Shown piece by piece: positions 25,417 through 37,488 of a stretch of 64,000 nucleotides of DNA. Each line of letters begins with the position of its first letter. Position 1 is the first letter of the stretch. The notes beneath the pieces were generated by a model. That model did not search any database, was not told the DNA's origin, and saw only the letters and a program-made list of their open reading frames with translations. The stretch is from Sipunculus nudus (taxonomy: Eukaryota > Annelida > Sipuncula > Golfingiida > Sipunculidae): NCBI GenBank assembly GCA_026874595.1, contig CM049307.1, forward strand, positions 76,300,643 to 76,364,642, given 5' to 3'. Both the position numbers and the translations under genes were made by a program.

Positions 25417-27811
25417 TAGCTCAGCTGACTATAAGTCATCTGAGCTATAGTCGTGGTCCATTGTCCGTCGTCTGTCTGTCTGTCCGTCCATCCGTCTGGA
25501 TGTCCATCTGTAAGACTGACATGTTTCAACACCATTGGACCTACGAATCTGAAATTCGGCATACAGTTAGATGTCCCCAAAATCTCCTGCCATGCCGAAA
25601 ATTGGGTCAATAGGACTTAAAACCTCAATTTTTTATTAGAAATCTATTTTTACACTTCAGGACTGCCTAATATCAAAACCACTCATCTGGTTTTCTTCAT
25701 ATTTACCATAAATATTCCTCTATATAGTTCCTATGCACATTCCAGAAATTAAGTCAGTATTATTGTATCCGCCAAAACAAAGTTTTGTGTCCGTTTGTGC
25801 TTCTGTTTCCACACATAAACCCACATATCTAGGGAACCGTTTGACGGATCAGGAAAATTTTTTTGCACAAATGTAGCCCTTGGAGAGCTTTATAACATAC
25901 ACAAAAAATGGTGGCGCCACCTGCAACCATGTTTGCACAGTGTCCATCTGTTCGTCTGCCTTGGGTTAAAATCACTCATATCTCTGCAGTGGTTTGACTA
26001 ATTCACCTGAAATTTGGCATGCGTATACATCTTGGATAACTTTTCTGATTTTATGACAGGTGGCACCACCTACATTCATGTTTATGCTGCAGATGTCCAA
26101 GCTCATAACTCGGGAACCGTTTGACCGATTTGGCCAAAATTTTGCATGTATATAGATCTCACATAGCTCTTTATCATACGCAAAACTGGTGGCGCAACCT
26201 GCAGCCATTTTTGCACAGCTCCCGTCTATTTGTCTGCCATGGGATAAAATCACTCATATCTCGGCAGTGGTTTGACATATCTGCCTAAAATTTTGCAGGT
26301 TTATACATCCCCGACAGCTCTCTTGATTTTATGACAGGTGGCACCACCTGGATTCTAGTTTATGCAGCAGACATCCAAGTTCATATCTTGGGAACCGTTT
26401 GACCGATTGGGCCAAAGTTTTGCATGTGTATAGTTCTCACATAGCTCTTTATCATACGCAAAACTGGTGGCGCCACCTACAACAATTTTGCACAGCGTCC
26501 ATCTGTTTGTCTGCCAAGGGCAAAAATCACTAATTAACATGTAGTGGTTTGACTTGTCTGCCTTAAATTTTGCATATGTATACAACTTGGACGGCTTTCT
26601 GGATTTTGTGGTAGGTGGTGCAACCTACATACACCATTTGGCTGCAGACATCCATGCTAATATGCAACTCTTTACTCTATTTCCACTTGCCACTCAATCA
26701 TTGCCTCACTTCACCCGTTCCACTCTGATTTAGGCGGATACACGTAGTCGCTTGTCGACTACCCGTATTCTAGTTTAACTTATATTTTCGGCTTTTTTAT
26801 TAAAAATTTATAAAACCTGTAAATAAAAAAATGATTCAGATAAAAACTTCTTAATGGAAAAAGTGGATATGCTAAAAAAAATGGCTTATATATAAACTTA
26901 AATGCATTATTCCCTTGAAAGTGAAATAAAGGTATTAGTCCATTCTGTCCACTTGCCTGTCCATCTGTAAATTTTCATATGCATCACAGACTGTGAATCA
27001 CAGTATCTCAAAACTTTTATGTTTTTCTTAATGACAGTCTTGTCAGAGTATTAGTTTGCAATCATATATTTTGAACTTTACTATAACCAAGTAGGAGGGC
27101 CCCTTTCCTCTTAGCTTTTCATATTCTTATATAAATGAAAAACATAACAATAGAACATTTCTACATCCACCTTCGTGCTGCCCTCACTTTTCCCTTCTCC
27201 GAACCCCATCCCAAAGTCAGCCTCAGTAAGCAAGAACAAGATGAATCAGATATATTCATACTTTAATATTTTGTATAACTATTCGTCCATAAGTACCTAT
27301 GTACATGCCAGAAATTATGTCAATATTGTGTAATATGTAGACATAGTGGGCATCACAATCATGTATCTTGTCAAGACTAAAGAGATATTGTGTCATTCCG
27401 TCACAAATTCATAAATCACTTCCATCAGCATAGTTAATCATAACATCATATCTGTCAAATTGAAAGCTTGCAGACTACCATACACTTTTGATCCTTCAAC
27501 AAATAGCCTTATCATCATTCTACTACTGCTTATTACTGCTGTCATTGCATTCATATTGGCTCAAATATATCACAATTTTCAACCCCTCCTAAATAAATAA
27601 AAAATAAACCACTATATTTTACTCTATTAATCCATCAGTCAGGTAATTTCATTTATCATTTACTCACATATTACATTACATTCCTTTATAATAGCCCAAC
27701 ATGTCCATGATATTCATAAGCTTTATCGACTCGATATAGTATCACAGTGGAGAAACATTTATAGTCCAATCACGATCAGCTGAGCGCAGTGACCCATGGG
27801 TCCCTTGCTTT
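25417..27811 (+). repeat. RepA copy interrupted by a Helitron-like element
   Basis: RepA sequence runs from agctcagctgactataagtc to 25762, where the element at 25763-26773 intervenes. A RepA-type 3' end, cagctgagcgcagtgaccca then tgggtcccttg, closes it at 27811. The part from 26774 is diverged, with a recognisable piece at 27295-27335. Confidence 0.6.
25763..26773 (+). mobile_element. Helitron-like element with 277-bp core repeats
   Basis: Starts TTGTATCCGCC after A. Near the right end are the inverted GGCGGATACA, a perfect hairpin GTAGTCG-cttgt-CGACTAC, 9 bases later CTAG, then T. The core has three units of ~277 bp (ggtggcgccacc at 25911, 26188, 26466; ggtggcaccacc at 26060, 26337). Confidence 0.75.
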
Positions 27812-27814
27812 CTA

Positions 27815-27918
27815 ATAAAATGGCAACAATCATATCAGTTTCTCAGCTGTAATGACATCTAGTGTCCCAAAACCTGGTGTATTTATTGATCACAAGTGGA
27901 TGCCATATAGTTAGCACC

Positions 27919-27951
<33 letters not shown>

Positions 27952-29530
27952 CATCCATCCATCCACACAAATTTGTTTCCAGATGATAACTCCAGGTTGT
28001 ATTGACACATGGATTTCAAACTTGACTTACGTGTGGCCCACCACTAAAGCAAGAACCTATATGATTTTGGGGTCACGAGGTCAAAGGTCAAGGTCACAGG
28101 ACTCATTTCTTAAAAAAGAATGCATATGCATTTGAAACCAAACTTTTCATCACAAACCTTCCATCTTCAAGATGCTAACCTGCGAATAGGGGAAGATTCC
28201 GTTCAATTTTTGGGTCATGAGGTCAAAGGTCAAGGTCACAGTACCCACTTATTTAGAAAGATTGTGGATGCATTTTAAGCCAAACTTTTCATCCCAAACC
28301 TTCCATCTTGCACATATAGCTGAGCTGCCAATAGGGGAAAAACCTGATTGATTTAGGGGTCACAAGGTCAAAGGTCATGGTCACAGGGGCCCATCTGTCC
28401 ACATATTTGTTTCTGGATGATAACTCCAGTTTGGATTGACATATTGGTTTCAGTTTTTACTTATATATGACCCACCAATAACGTAAGAACCCTTTTGATT
28501 TTTGGGTCATAAGGCCAAAGGTCAAGGTCACAGGATCCACTTCTTTAAAAAGATTGTTGATGTATTTTCAGCCAAACTTTCTGTCCCAGACCTTCTATCT
28601 TCCAAATATTGCTCATCTGCCAAAAGTGGAAGTAACTTATGGATTTTTGGGTCACATGGTCAAAGGTCAAGGTCATGGGGGCCATCAATCCACATATTAG
28701 TTTCCAGATGATAACACCAGTTTGGTTTGAAATATTGGTTTCAAACTTCACTTATATATGGCCCACCACTAGGGCTGAAAGGAGTACTCGAGTACTCGAG
28801 TCCGGGGAATACTTACCGAGTACTCGAGTCCAGAATTTGGACTCGAGTACTTTTGTATGTACAGGCATATCTTCATATTAATGTAAGTTCACGGGTAGTC
28901 TGTGGGTCTATTTATTCATTATCGTAACATGGCATAGGGCTCTAAACATATCCTAGTCAAATTAACAGAGGTCTTTTTATGACATAAATCTATTCCTTTG
29001 TAGGGATAAAGTAAAGCCGTCACGAAGTCAACGTTATGCATATTTTGAATCAGTAATCATATGTCCTTCTTATCTTTACTGCGCTGCTATGGTTACGAGT
29101 ACTCGAGTCCGAGTCGGATAATGTCTGTTGGGTACTCAAGTCCAAAATTGTGTACCTGTTTCAACCCTACCCACCACTTAAATAAGAACTGTTGATTCTG
29201 GGGTCATGAGATCAAAGGTCAAGGTCACAGGACCCACTACTTTAGAAAGATTGTGGATGCATTTTAAGCCAAACTTTCATCTCAATCCTTCCATCATCAA
29301 CATGTGGTGCACCTGCCAAAAGGGGCAGCTTCCTTTTGATTTTGGTGTCACAAGGTCAAATGTTAAGGTCACAGGGCCCATCCATTCACATATTAGTTTA
29401 TGGATGATAACTCCAGTTTTGGTAGACAGGTTGGCTTCAAACTGATCACAGGACCAATATTTTGGAAAACCTCATAAACATCTCCTAATAGACAAATGCA
29501 GCTGAGCGTCGAGACCCATGGGTCTCTAGT
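27815..29530 (+). repeat. Repeat array rich in AGGTCA direct repeats
   Basis: Tandem units carry aggtcaaaggtcaaggtcac at about 28078, 28212, 28366, 28511, 28658, 29211 and 29353. It is related in reverse orientation to the 288-bp units at 7-11 kb. The end is a perfect palindrome GAGACCCATGGGTCTC overlapping CTAG and followed by T (29514-29530). A (gtct)n stretch lies at 27911-27950. Confidence 0.75.
28770..29169. mobile_element. hAT-type MITE with intact 8-bp target duplication
   Basis: Terminal inverted repeats TAGGGCTGAAA and TTTCAACCCTA, flanked on both sides by CCCACCAC (28762-28769 and 29170-29177), the 8-bp duplication typical of hAT. The interior has repeated gagtactcgagt motifs and no coding capacity. 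It is inserted in the AGGTCA-rich array. Confidence 0.88.
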
Positions 29531-29799
29531 TTTATTTGATCACAGGAAGGAGTGTGTTTTAGGAAGAATTGCACACAACTGAGTTGGTGTACAGTCATTT
29601 GTGTTAGATATATCCGAGTGCTAAGATTTAGTAAGAATGTATTTATTGTTATAACTTATACACGATAATTGAAACAGCTTCAGTGTTTCAACGTTCATAT
29701 CATTCAGCCTTTGTTTTGAGGTAAAGGCTGCCAGGTATGTTTACATTGCCAGTAATTTAAGTTTAATTTTTCATTTTTTTTTCCTTTCAGATTTTCAGG

Positions 29800-29842
29800 A
29801 TGTTTATATGGGATTGGTTTGCTTCTATGCTTAATTTTCTAG
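29800..29842 (+). CDS. SAR1: SAR1 coding exon 1
   Basis: ATG plus 14 codons and one base, ending CTA-G before gtaagt. It encodes the hydrophobic, Trp/Phe-rich amphipathic helix that anchors SAR1-GTP in the ER membrane. A polypyrimidine tract and acceptor sit at 29781-29790, so the 5' untranslated leader continues in an upstream exon. Confidence 0.93.
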
Positions 29843-32800
29843 GTAAGTGGTTGACGTTATTTAATACTCCTTAACTTGTTGTTACTTTATGTTTAATTCT
29901 TCAAATAAATTATATGATCAGTAAAACAATTTTACATTTAATTTATTAAAATAGAATAGCATGAGTTGTAAATTACAAGCAATATTTATGAGAAATTCAT
30001 TTTCAATAGTACATTGGATCTAGATAAATTCAGCAAATGTTCTGTGTTTGCCACAGGAAGTGCAGTATGTTTAATACTGAAATTTCAGATTTAATAGTAC
30101 ACAGTCATTTAGAATCTGTTTAGTTCTTAAAAACAGGTTAGGTAAAATTAAGTGAGACTAATTTGAAGTTAAGTATTGTTGTTGTAGTTTGGGTCAAGAG
30201 AAAACAAATTCTTCTCCAATGATTTTGATCATTTTTTACAGTTTCTTGCTGACTGTGACATAAAAAGGCTAGATTTGATTTAAGCATGTACAAGAGAATA
30301 AAGCTTTACTGTATTTGAAAAATTCTGTAGAATAAATGAGCAGGTTAAAGGCATCTGATTCATTTTAATCTTATTTTGAAATTAAAACCAACAGGATACA
30401 AGTAAAATTTTCTTTTGAGCAATATATAATTTTTTGTATATAAGTCAGTTAGAAATATATTAAAAGTACAATTGTGTTGTTTATAAGTATCATTTCAGCC
30501 TTAGAACTGCTTATTTTCATGAACCAAAATTCCCCTTGTTAAGTGCTATATGTCTTTGAATGCATAGAAAGAGATGCAATCTTAGTGGCTATAGGTGAAT
30601 CATGTTTATTTCAATATTTGACACAGTTGAGATATTCAAATTCATGAGGGATAATTTTAATTATTGTTATATTTCCCATGTACATCAATAGTAATTTTTT
30701 TGCTCCTTTTCTGCTCCATCTAAAAATAAAGATCTACTGTCATAGGAAAATTTTTTTTTTTATATTTATCAGGATAATGTTGATAACCAGTTTGCCCCCT
30801 TTACCATCCTTGAAAAGATCATCAAATTTGTAATGTGATATGTGCTATATGAAAACAAAAATTGTAGAAAATCTTTTTAATCTTAAATATTTTTTGCTTA
30901 TTTTGTTTTCATCATGAATGTGAAGGGAATGCATATGAAGATTATGTTAGCAGTAACTATATATTTATATATTATATTATTTGTATAAGCAATGCTCAAC
31001 TGTTTATCATTAATTCCATGAGCCCTCATCACTACTTGTGTAGACCAATAGACTGTATGTTCCTGTACATATATATACAAGTAAGAGGAGGATCCAACGT
31101 GTAATATATTCACATAAGCATCATTAGTAAAAGACACCAGATACACCTGTTGTAGATATTGTTATCCCATATATTTTCCCTTTGGATGAGTCATGTTAAT
31201 CTAGATAAGTACTTGTGTTTCAGGATGTTGAAATGTGATTAATGGGCTGTTGAAATTGCCTGTTTCTTTGCATTGTTGGTTGAATAGGTTTGTACAAGAA
31301 ATCAGGCAAGTTGCTGTTCCTTGGCCTGGACAATGCGGGCAAAACCACACTGCTCAGTATGCTGAAAGAGGGCCATCTCACAGCCCCCATGCCCACACTA
31401 CATCCTAGTGAGTAACCCCCAAACCATGTCAGGTCCCCATGCCAAAACTGCTCCTTTGGTCCCCCTACCCCCTCCCTCCCAACCATGCCAGGCCCCAACA
31501 CCCACACTTCTTCTTAGTGAGTAACCACCAAACCATGCCAGGCCACTATGCCCCCACTATATCCAGGTGAGTAACCCTCAAACCATGCCAGGCCACTGTG
31601 CCCACACTACATCCTTGTGAGTTACCCCTAAACCATGCCAGGCCACTATGCCCACACTTCATCCCAGTGAGTAACCCTCAAAACATGCTAGGCCACTATG
31701 CCTACAGTACATCTTAGTGAGTAATCTTCAAACCATACCAGGTCTTCCATGCCCACACTACATCCTAGTGAGTTACCTCTAAACCATGCCAGGCCACTCT
31801 GCCCACACAACATCCTAGTGAGCAACCCTCAAACCATACCAGTCCTCCATGCCCACACTACATGGGACTAACATCAAACCATTCCAGGACCTCATTCCCA
31901 CACTGTTTCTTAATTAATAACCTCCAAACCATGCCAGGCACCTAATGCCCACAATAGACTGAGAAACACAACAAGCTCCAGGCCCACCCTACACTGAGAA
32001 TCATGAGAGATCCTGTGCCCACCATACATTCTGGCACTTGAGTAACCTTTGAACTATGTACATGTAAACTTATGTAGTGAAGTCTCTTATATAACTCTTA
32101 ATATAACGCTATGCTGCAAAAGCCATGTTAACTATGGACAGAGCAGATTATCAGAAATAAGACCACAGCTAGAATAGTTTGATGTACTGGCCCAGAGTTA
32201 GACCTATTGTGTGGGTGATTTGTACCCCTGAGGTAATATTATTTATCCCTGCCAGATGTAATGTTTATATATATGACCAGTCCCAGCTTGTGTTTCTTGC
32301 CTGTCAGCTGCATCATGCCTGAGATTAGCATGATCCTCTTACATGCAGGCTAAATTCTTTCATAACATATTAATTGGATCCTTGCTTATATAATAAAACC
32401 CTTAATGATGTTAGTAATCTTTACATTAAGCTGAGTAAATAACCATGTCCCTTTTTGAGCATGGTCTTGATAATTAGCTGCTTCCTTAGCGTTATAGGCA
32501 TGGTCCTAATGGCATGGTCCTTAATGAATTTAGACCCCGTCCTTGAATCTAATTAACATAATGATGGGGCATGATCCCTATATCAGCTTGGTCCTAGCTC
32601 TGTATAGCATGCCAGTGTAACCAACTGAATAGTAAGTATTCTCAAGAAAAAAAAATCTTAGAGATCCTCAAGTTGTGAGGAACAGGTTCCTCAGTTCATA
32701 ACCATTCTCCACAACTTTACACATGCCTAATGGAGGTCCATGAAAATTTGCAATCAGTTACCAGTGCAATAATAGTCTTTGCTTGCTGCAGTAGCTTGCT

Positions 32801-35800
32801 GTGAAAAATTACAATGTCATTGATCACCTGACTGTTGTGAAACCTAGCTGAGCAGGCATTCAGAAAATTTAAATAACTTTTAACCACCTGCAAGATGTGA
32901 GCACTGACACCAAAACTTTGCTTGTGTACACTCTCTGACACTCTGATAATTTCAGTGAACATTACATCCTAAGGCATTTTGTCCATGGATTAAATATCCA
33001 GTGCCATTTTGACCATGGACAATATATCCCCCTGGCATTTTGTCCATGGCTGTTATGTCTGTGGCATTTTTGTCCATGGACATTTTTTCCTGTGGTATTT
33101 TGTCGGTAGCTGTTACTTAGAATTTTGTCCATGAATACTGGATATGATGAGCACTGCACATTTCACAAATTAAATCACATTTGGCACCAGCAGTGTGATA
33201 GAAAAAAAATAGTTGTAGCAACAGCAAACCCCCCCCCCCCCCCCCCCCTCCAAAAAAAATTCTGATGAGATCAGTAAGACAATGTGTTGTGTAAACTGAC
33301 TGAATTATTGGCCGTGCACTGGTCAGTTTTTGTTGATCTCTACACTCATATTTCATATACTCTGCTTTGTTTCAGGTGTAGGTACGCTGGGCTGCAGTGT
33401 TTTTTTATTCTGACCAAGCCACTGCTTATTGGTACCGTCTACACAGCTCATACAGACTGGCACCAATATTGCTACCTAGTTCATACCGACCGACAGACTG
33501 TGCTGACAGTTCAGACTCACTGATCAATGTTATCTTTTTAAATCTCTGCCAGTGTGTCATCCATAGGAGGAGGCTAACTGTTAAATAAACTTTTATTCCA
33601 GGTTGGCATACCTTTATGTACAGTGCAAATTTATTCATAAAAATTTTTTTTATGAGAAAATCTGGTAATTAGGGATCTGCATACTGCTAATATTTATTTG
33701 TCCTTGAATTAAGGAGAAATAATTGGAGAGAGCTCTCCAACATGTACTGCCAAAAATCAAAGAAATCTTGATTTTATTATTTGATAACTGATTCTGTACA
33801 TTTTGTAAACAGTGATTTATCTAAGCAAAAACTGGATACATATCTTGTGGCAGATTAAGCGAGTATATTGTTAACATCACAGACATTTGACAGTAACAGC
33901 CAGTTAAAGATTGACCTATGTATGAGGGATGTAAATGGTATCAACATGGCATGCTTTCTTTCACAATGACAGGTACTCAGGTTACATCATCACATCGCTC
34001 ACCTGTGCCTCCGTGCTTGCTGTTGTAATTAACAGGTTTATATAAAAAGTCAGGCAAGCTAGTTTTTCTTGGGCTGGACAATGCAGGCAAGACCACCCTC
34101 CTACATATGTTGAAGGATGACAGAATGGCACAACATGTTCCAACGTTACATCCAAGTAAGGCATGGTGTGACATTGCAAAAAACAAGTGAAAAAATTAAA
34201 TAGACCAGCTCATAATTTAATCCCTGAAGTCTGATTATTGTATCTTTATTTTTTTAAATGCTTCATTTCAGTGTCATTCTGTAGTGAATTCTTTTATTTA
34301 TAATAGCTCTGTGATAATTTATTAATTGTTCTTTCTTTAGCCTTTCATTGTGTGCATTGGTTGTTTATTAATTTTCATATACTTCATTCTTGCTACATTA
34401 ATGCAAGACAGTAAACTGAAGAAAGCAAAGATTATTGTAAAAACAAATTTTTAAATTGGTTCTAATTCTGTTCTACACACACAAAGACAATTATTATTTT
34501 ATCAACACACAAAAAACAATTTTTTTTAAAGCTTACCATTTCTCCATGGGCAAGAGAAATTTAATATGCAATACGTGCTATGATTACCTTCTGTGCTAAG
34601 AAAATTCTGATAACTGACCAACACAGTCCATTTTTCAAAGTGGCTGTTCCAACTTTTGTAATTTCCACTTGATCGTCTTCTTGTCACATATCAAAAGAAA
34701 ATCTCATGCATCCAGACCATCTTTCTTCTAAAGAATGCAATTGTGAACATGGTAAAGTTATGAAAATAATTATCTGTAGCTAGTTTTAGTAAATAGTGCA
34801 AGGGCCAGTCTGCAAAAATTTCGAGTTCCAGCAGCCACTCAAAAATGGCAGGTGTTTTTCTGTTCATCTGATTGGAAAAGCTGAGCATGCAGATCCCTGC
34901 AAAATGCAGTATGTCTGGTGGTGTGAAATTAATGATGTCTCGTATGTTTCAAATATGTTTGCAAGACTTCCTTACTGATCATTCATTGCCATGTATCTTG
35001 CATGCTAAATGTGAAGATCACAGACTGCTTAATAACACTAGCACCCAATAGCTTGCAATATTATAATTAATTGCAGAACTAAGTAGAATGTTTCTTAGCA
35101 TACTAAAATCAGTACCAGTCTGACAACCAGGTGTCTCTTTTGCCCAGCTAAGTAAAATTAGTACTCCATACCAACAGCAGGTGTCCTCAGTGTCTGATCA
35201 CAGAAGGATAATAAGTCTTGCCCCAATCCCCAATTGTCTCCTCTTTCTGATTGAAAATTAGGGGAGAGTTTCCGTCGCCATATTTCACACACTTTTGTTA
35301 TTTTCTCACAGATTTCTTAATGTTTAAATGTAAAAGTTTAAAAGGAATGTGAGCAGGACTGCAAATGATTTAGAAATGCAGAAACAGTTTGCTTTATCAT
35401 GAGCAGAAGTTGTCAACATTACCCAGTTTAGTCTGTCTTTTAATTTTGCAAACATACATCTTAATATCTAGAATGTTTGTAACCAAAATGTCACTAAAAG
35501 AATACAGTAACCTCATTTTTACTGTAAACTTCAAAAAATGTTAGGTAATTTTGTTTTATGGATAATGGATAATTTTTTGGTGTAAATTTCAAATAATATA
35601 ATTATACATGAATTGTTTTGAGGTTTAGATTTTTGTTGTTTATTAATATCAAGGATTTGCATTATGTTTTGGAGAGTAGAATGATGATTTTGTGGATTTG
35701 CTTTTCAGCTTCTGAAGAATTAAGTATGGGTGGTATGAAGTTCACCACTTTTGACCTTGGAGGTCACCAGCAAGGTTAGTATCATAATTATGTAACAAAT

Positions 35801-37444
35801 TTTAGCTGAACAATCAAGTTAATGATACTGTGGTTGGTTTCATATTCTTGAGGGCTTCAAATTCTTGATAAACACAAAATGATTGAAATAGCGAAAAAAA
35901 AACATGAATAAGACGCCCCATCAGCACAGCTGAGCTTTCACATATACAATGACCACATACTTTTCAGATCTGTGAGGTTTTCATAAAATATTATTCCATA
36001 GATCAACGATATGCTCTTTGCATGACGCAGGGATTGACCCATGAAATAATGGAATAATTGCTGTCCAGCATAAGTTCATGTTTTGGATGAATAGACTGAA
36101 CCTGCCTGTAACTGAGCAAGTAAATAGTGACATTTATCAGACTGAAATCATATTTTTGTATAAATTTCATATAATCTAATTCTGTTTGTGAGATAGCCAA
36201 AAAGAAGCCCTTGTGGCAGGCCAAAAAGAGAAATATCACCAGATATCAACAATGCCAATATTTGTAGTTTAAAGACTTTAGTATGATTGCTTCTTATACA
36301 TCTGCACAGGGGTAAACTTTGCCATCAGGACACCAAAAGTTTTCTAGTGGGCTGATGTCATTAACAGTATGAATGCCTGTCAGCCAGTCAATGGTTTAGA
36401 CTAAATATTGATGCCGGTGGGCCTGTGGTATATGGGGCCACTTTCACTCAAATATCAGGGGCCTGTTTCCCGCCCCAGTCTGCCCCTGCATCTCTACACC
36501 AAAACATAAACATGGCCTATGCTAACATGCATGGAGTGTAATAAGTTTCATTGATCTCCATGGAATCAGAATGGATCATCCACGTGCATCTCAAACACGC
36601 ACATACACACTGGTGGCAAATGATGACATACAGGTATTGTGGACTAGAGTCGCTGATCTCTGTGCTGAGTAATACCTGAATTCCTGATGCCTTGTCTCTG
36701 ACTGTGTCCGGCTTTTTAAGGAATAGTCAGTTTGTCTGTTTGAGCTAGGTATTGTGATGCTGCAATCATACTGACCACACTGGATACTAGATCAGGAAAT
36801 TATAAAATTATTATAAAAAAGATTGGTCTGGAAATTTTTTGTTCTCTCGCACAATATATACATACAAGCATACAAAACCAGTGACCCAGTCAATAGATGC
36901 TTTTCTTGGATTTCATGGGTTTGATCATCATTAATGTATACTAAATTTTTGTGCTTCTGTTCGTATTTCAGCTCAGTTTGGAAGGACTATTTCCAAGCAG
37001 TAGACTGTGTTGTGTTACTTATTGATACTGAATGTATTGTATTTCAGCTCGACGAGTTTGGAAGGACTATTTCCCAGCAGTAGATGGTGTTGTGTTCCTC
37101 ATTGATGCATTTGACAGGCAGCGGTTTACAGAAGCAAAGGCAGAATTGGATGTGAGTACTTTCTATCATTTCTCATATCCTTAAAAATAACAAACAAACA
37201 AATATACCTTCTCAGTAATAGATAGAGATGCATATATCAAATTGGTGGATTTTTCATTTCTATCACTTCCTTGTTTGGTGTAAATAGTTTGCGAAAAAAT
37301 GAAATTTATTCATCAATGAACCATTTAATCAGGAAAGCCATTGCAGTTCTGCTTTTTCTAAATAACTGACTATGACTGCTTTTTTGGTCCTATATACATC
37401 TTTATTTGGTTGGGCCCTGTCTGACATCTCTTATACTCTGTCTG

Positions 37445-37488
<44 letters not shown>

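Noticed and set aside
31288-34155. Exon 2a and 2b as a second, intronless or nested SAR1 gene
   Set aside because: Neither has its own flanking exons; both share exons 1 and 3-6 by phase.
33977-34186. Reading frames on the - strand over SAR1 exon 2b, and one over exon 2a at 31220-31507
   Set aside because: Antisense shadows of the SAR1 exons.
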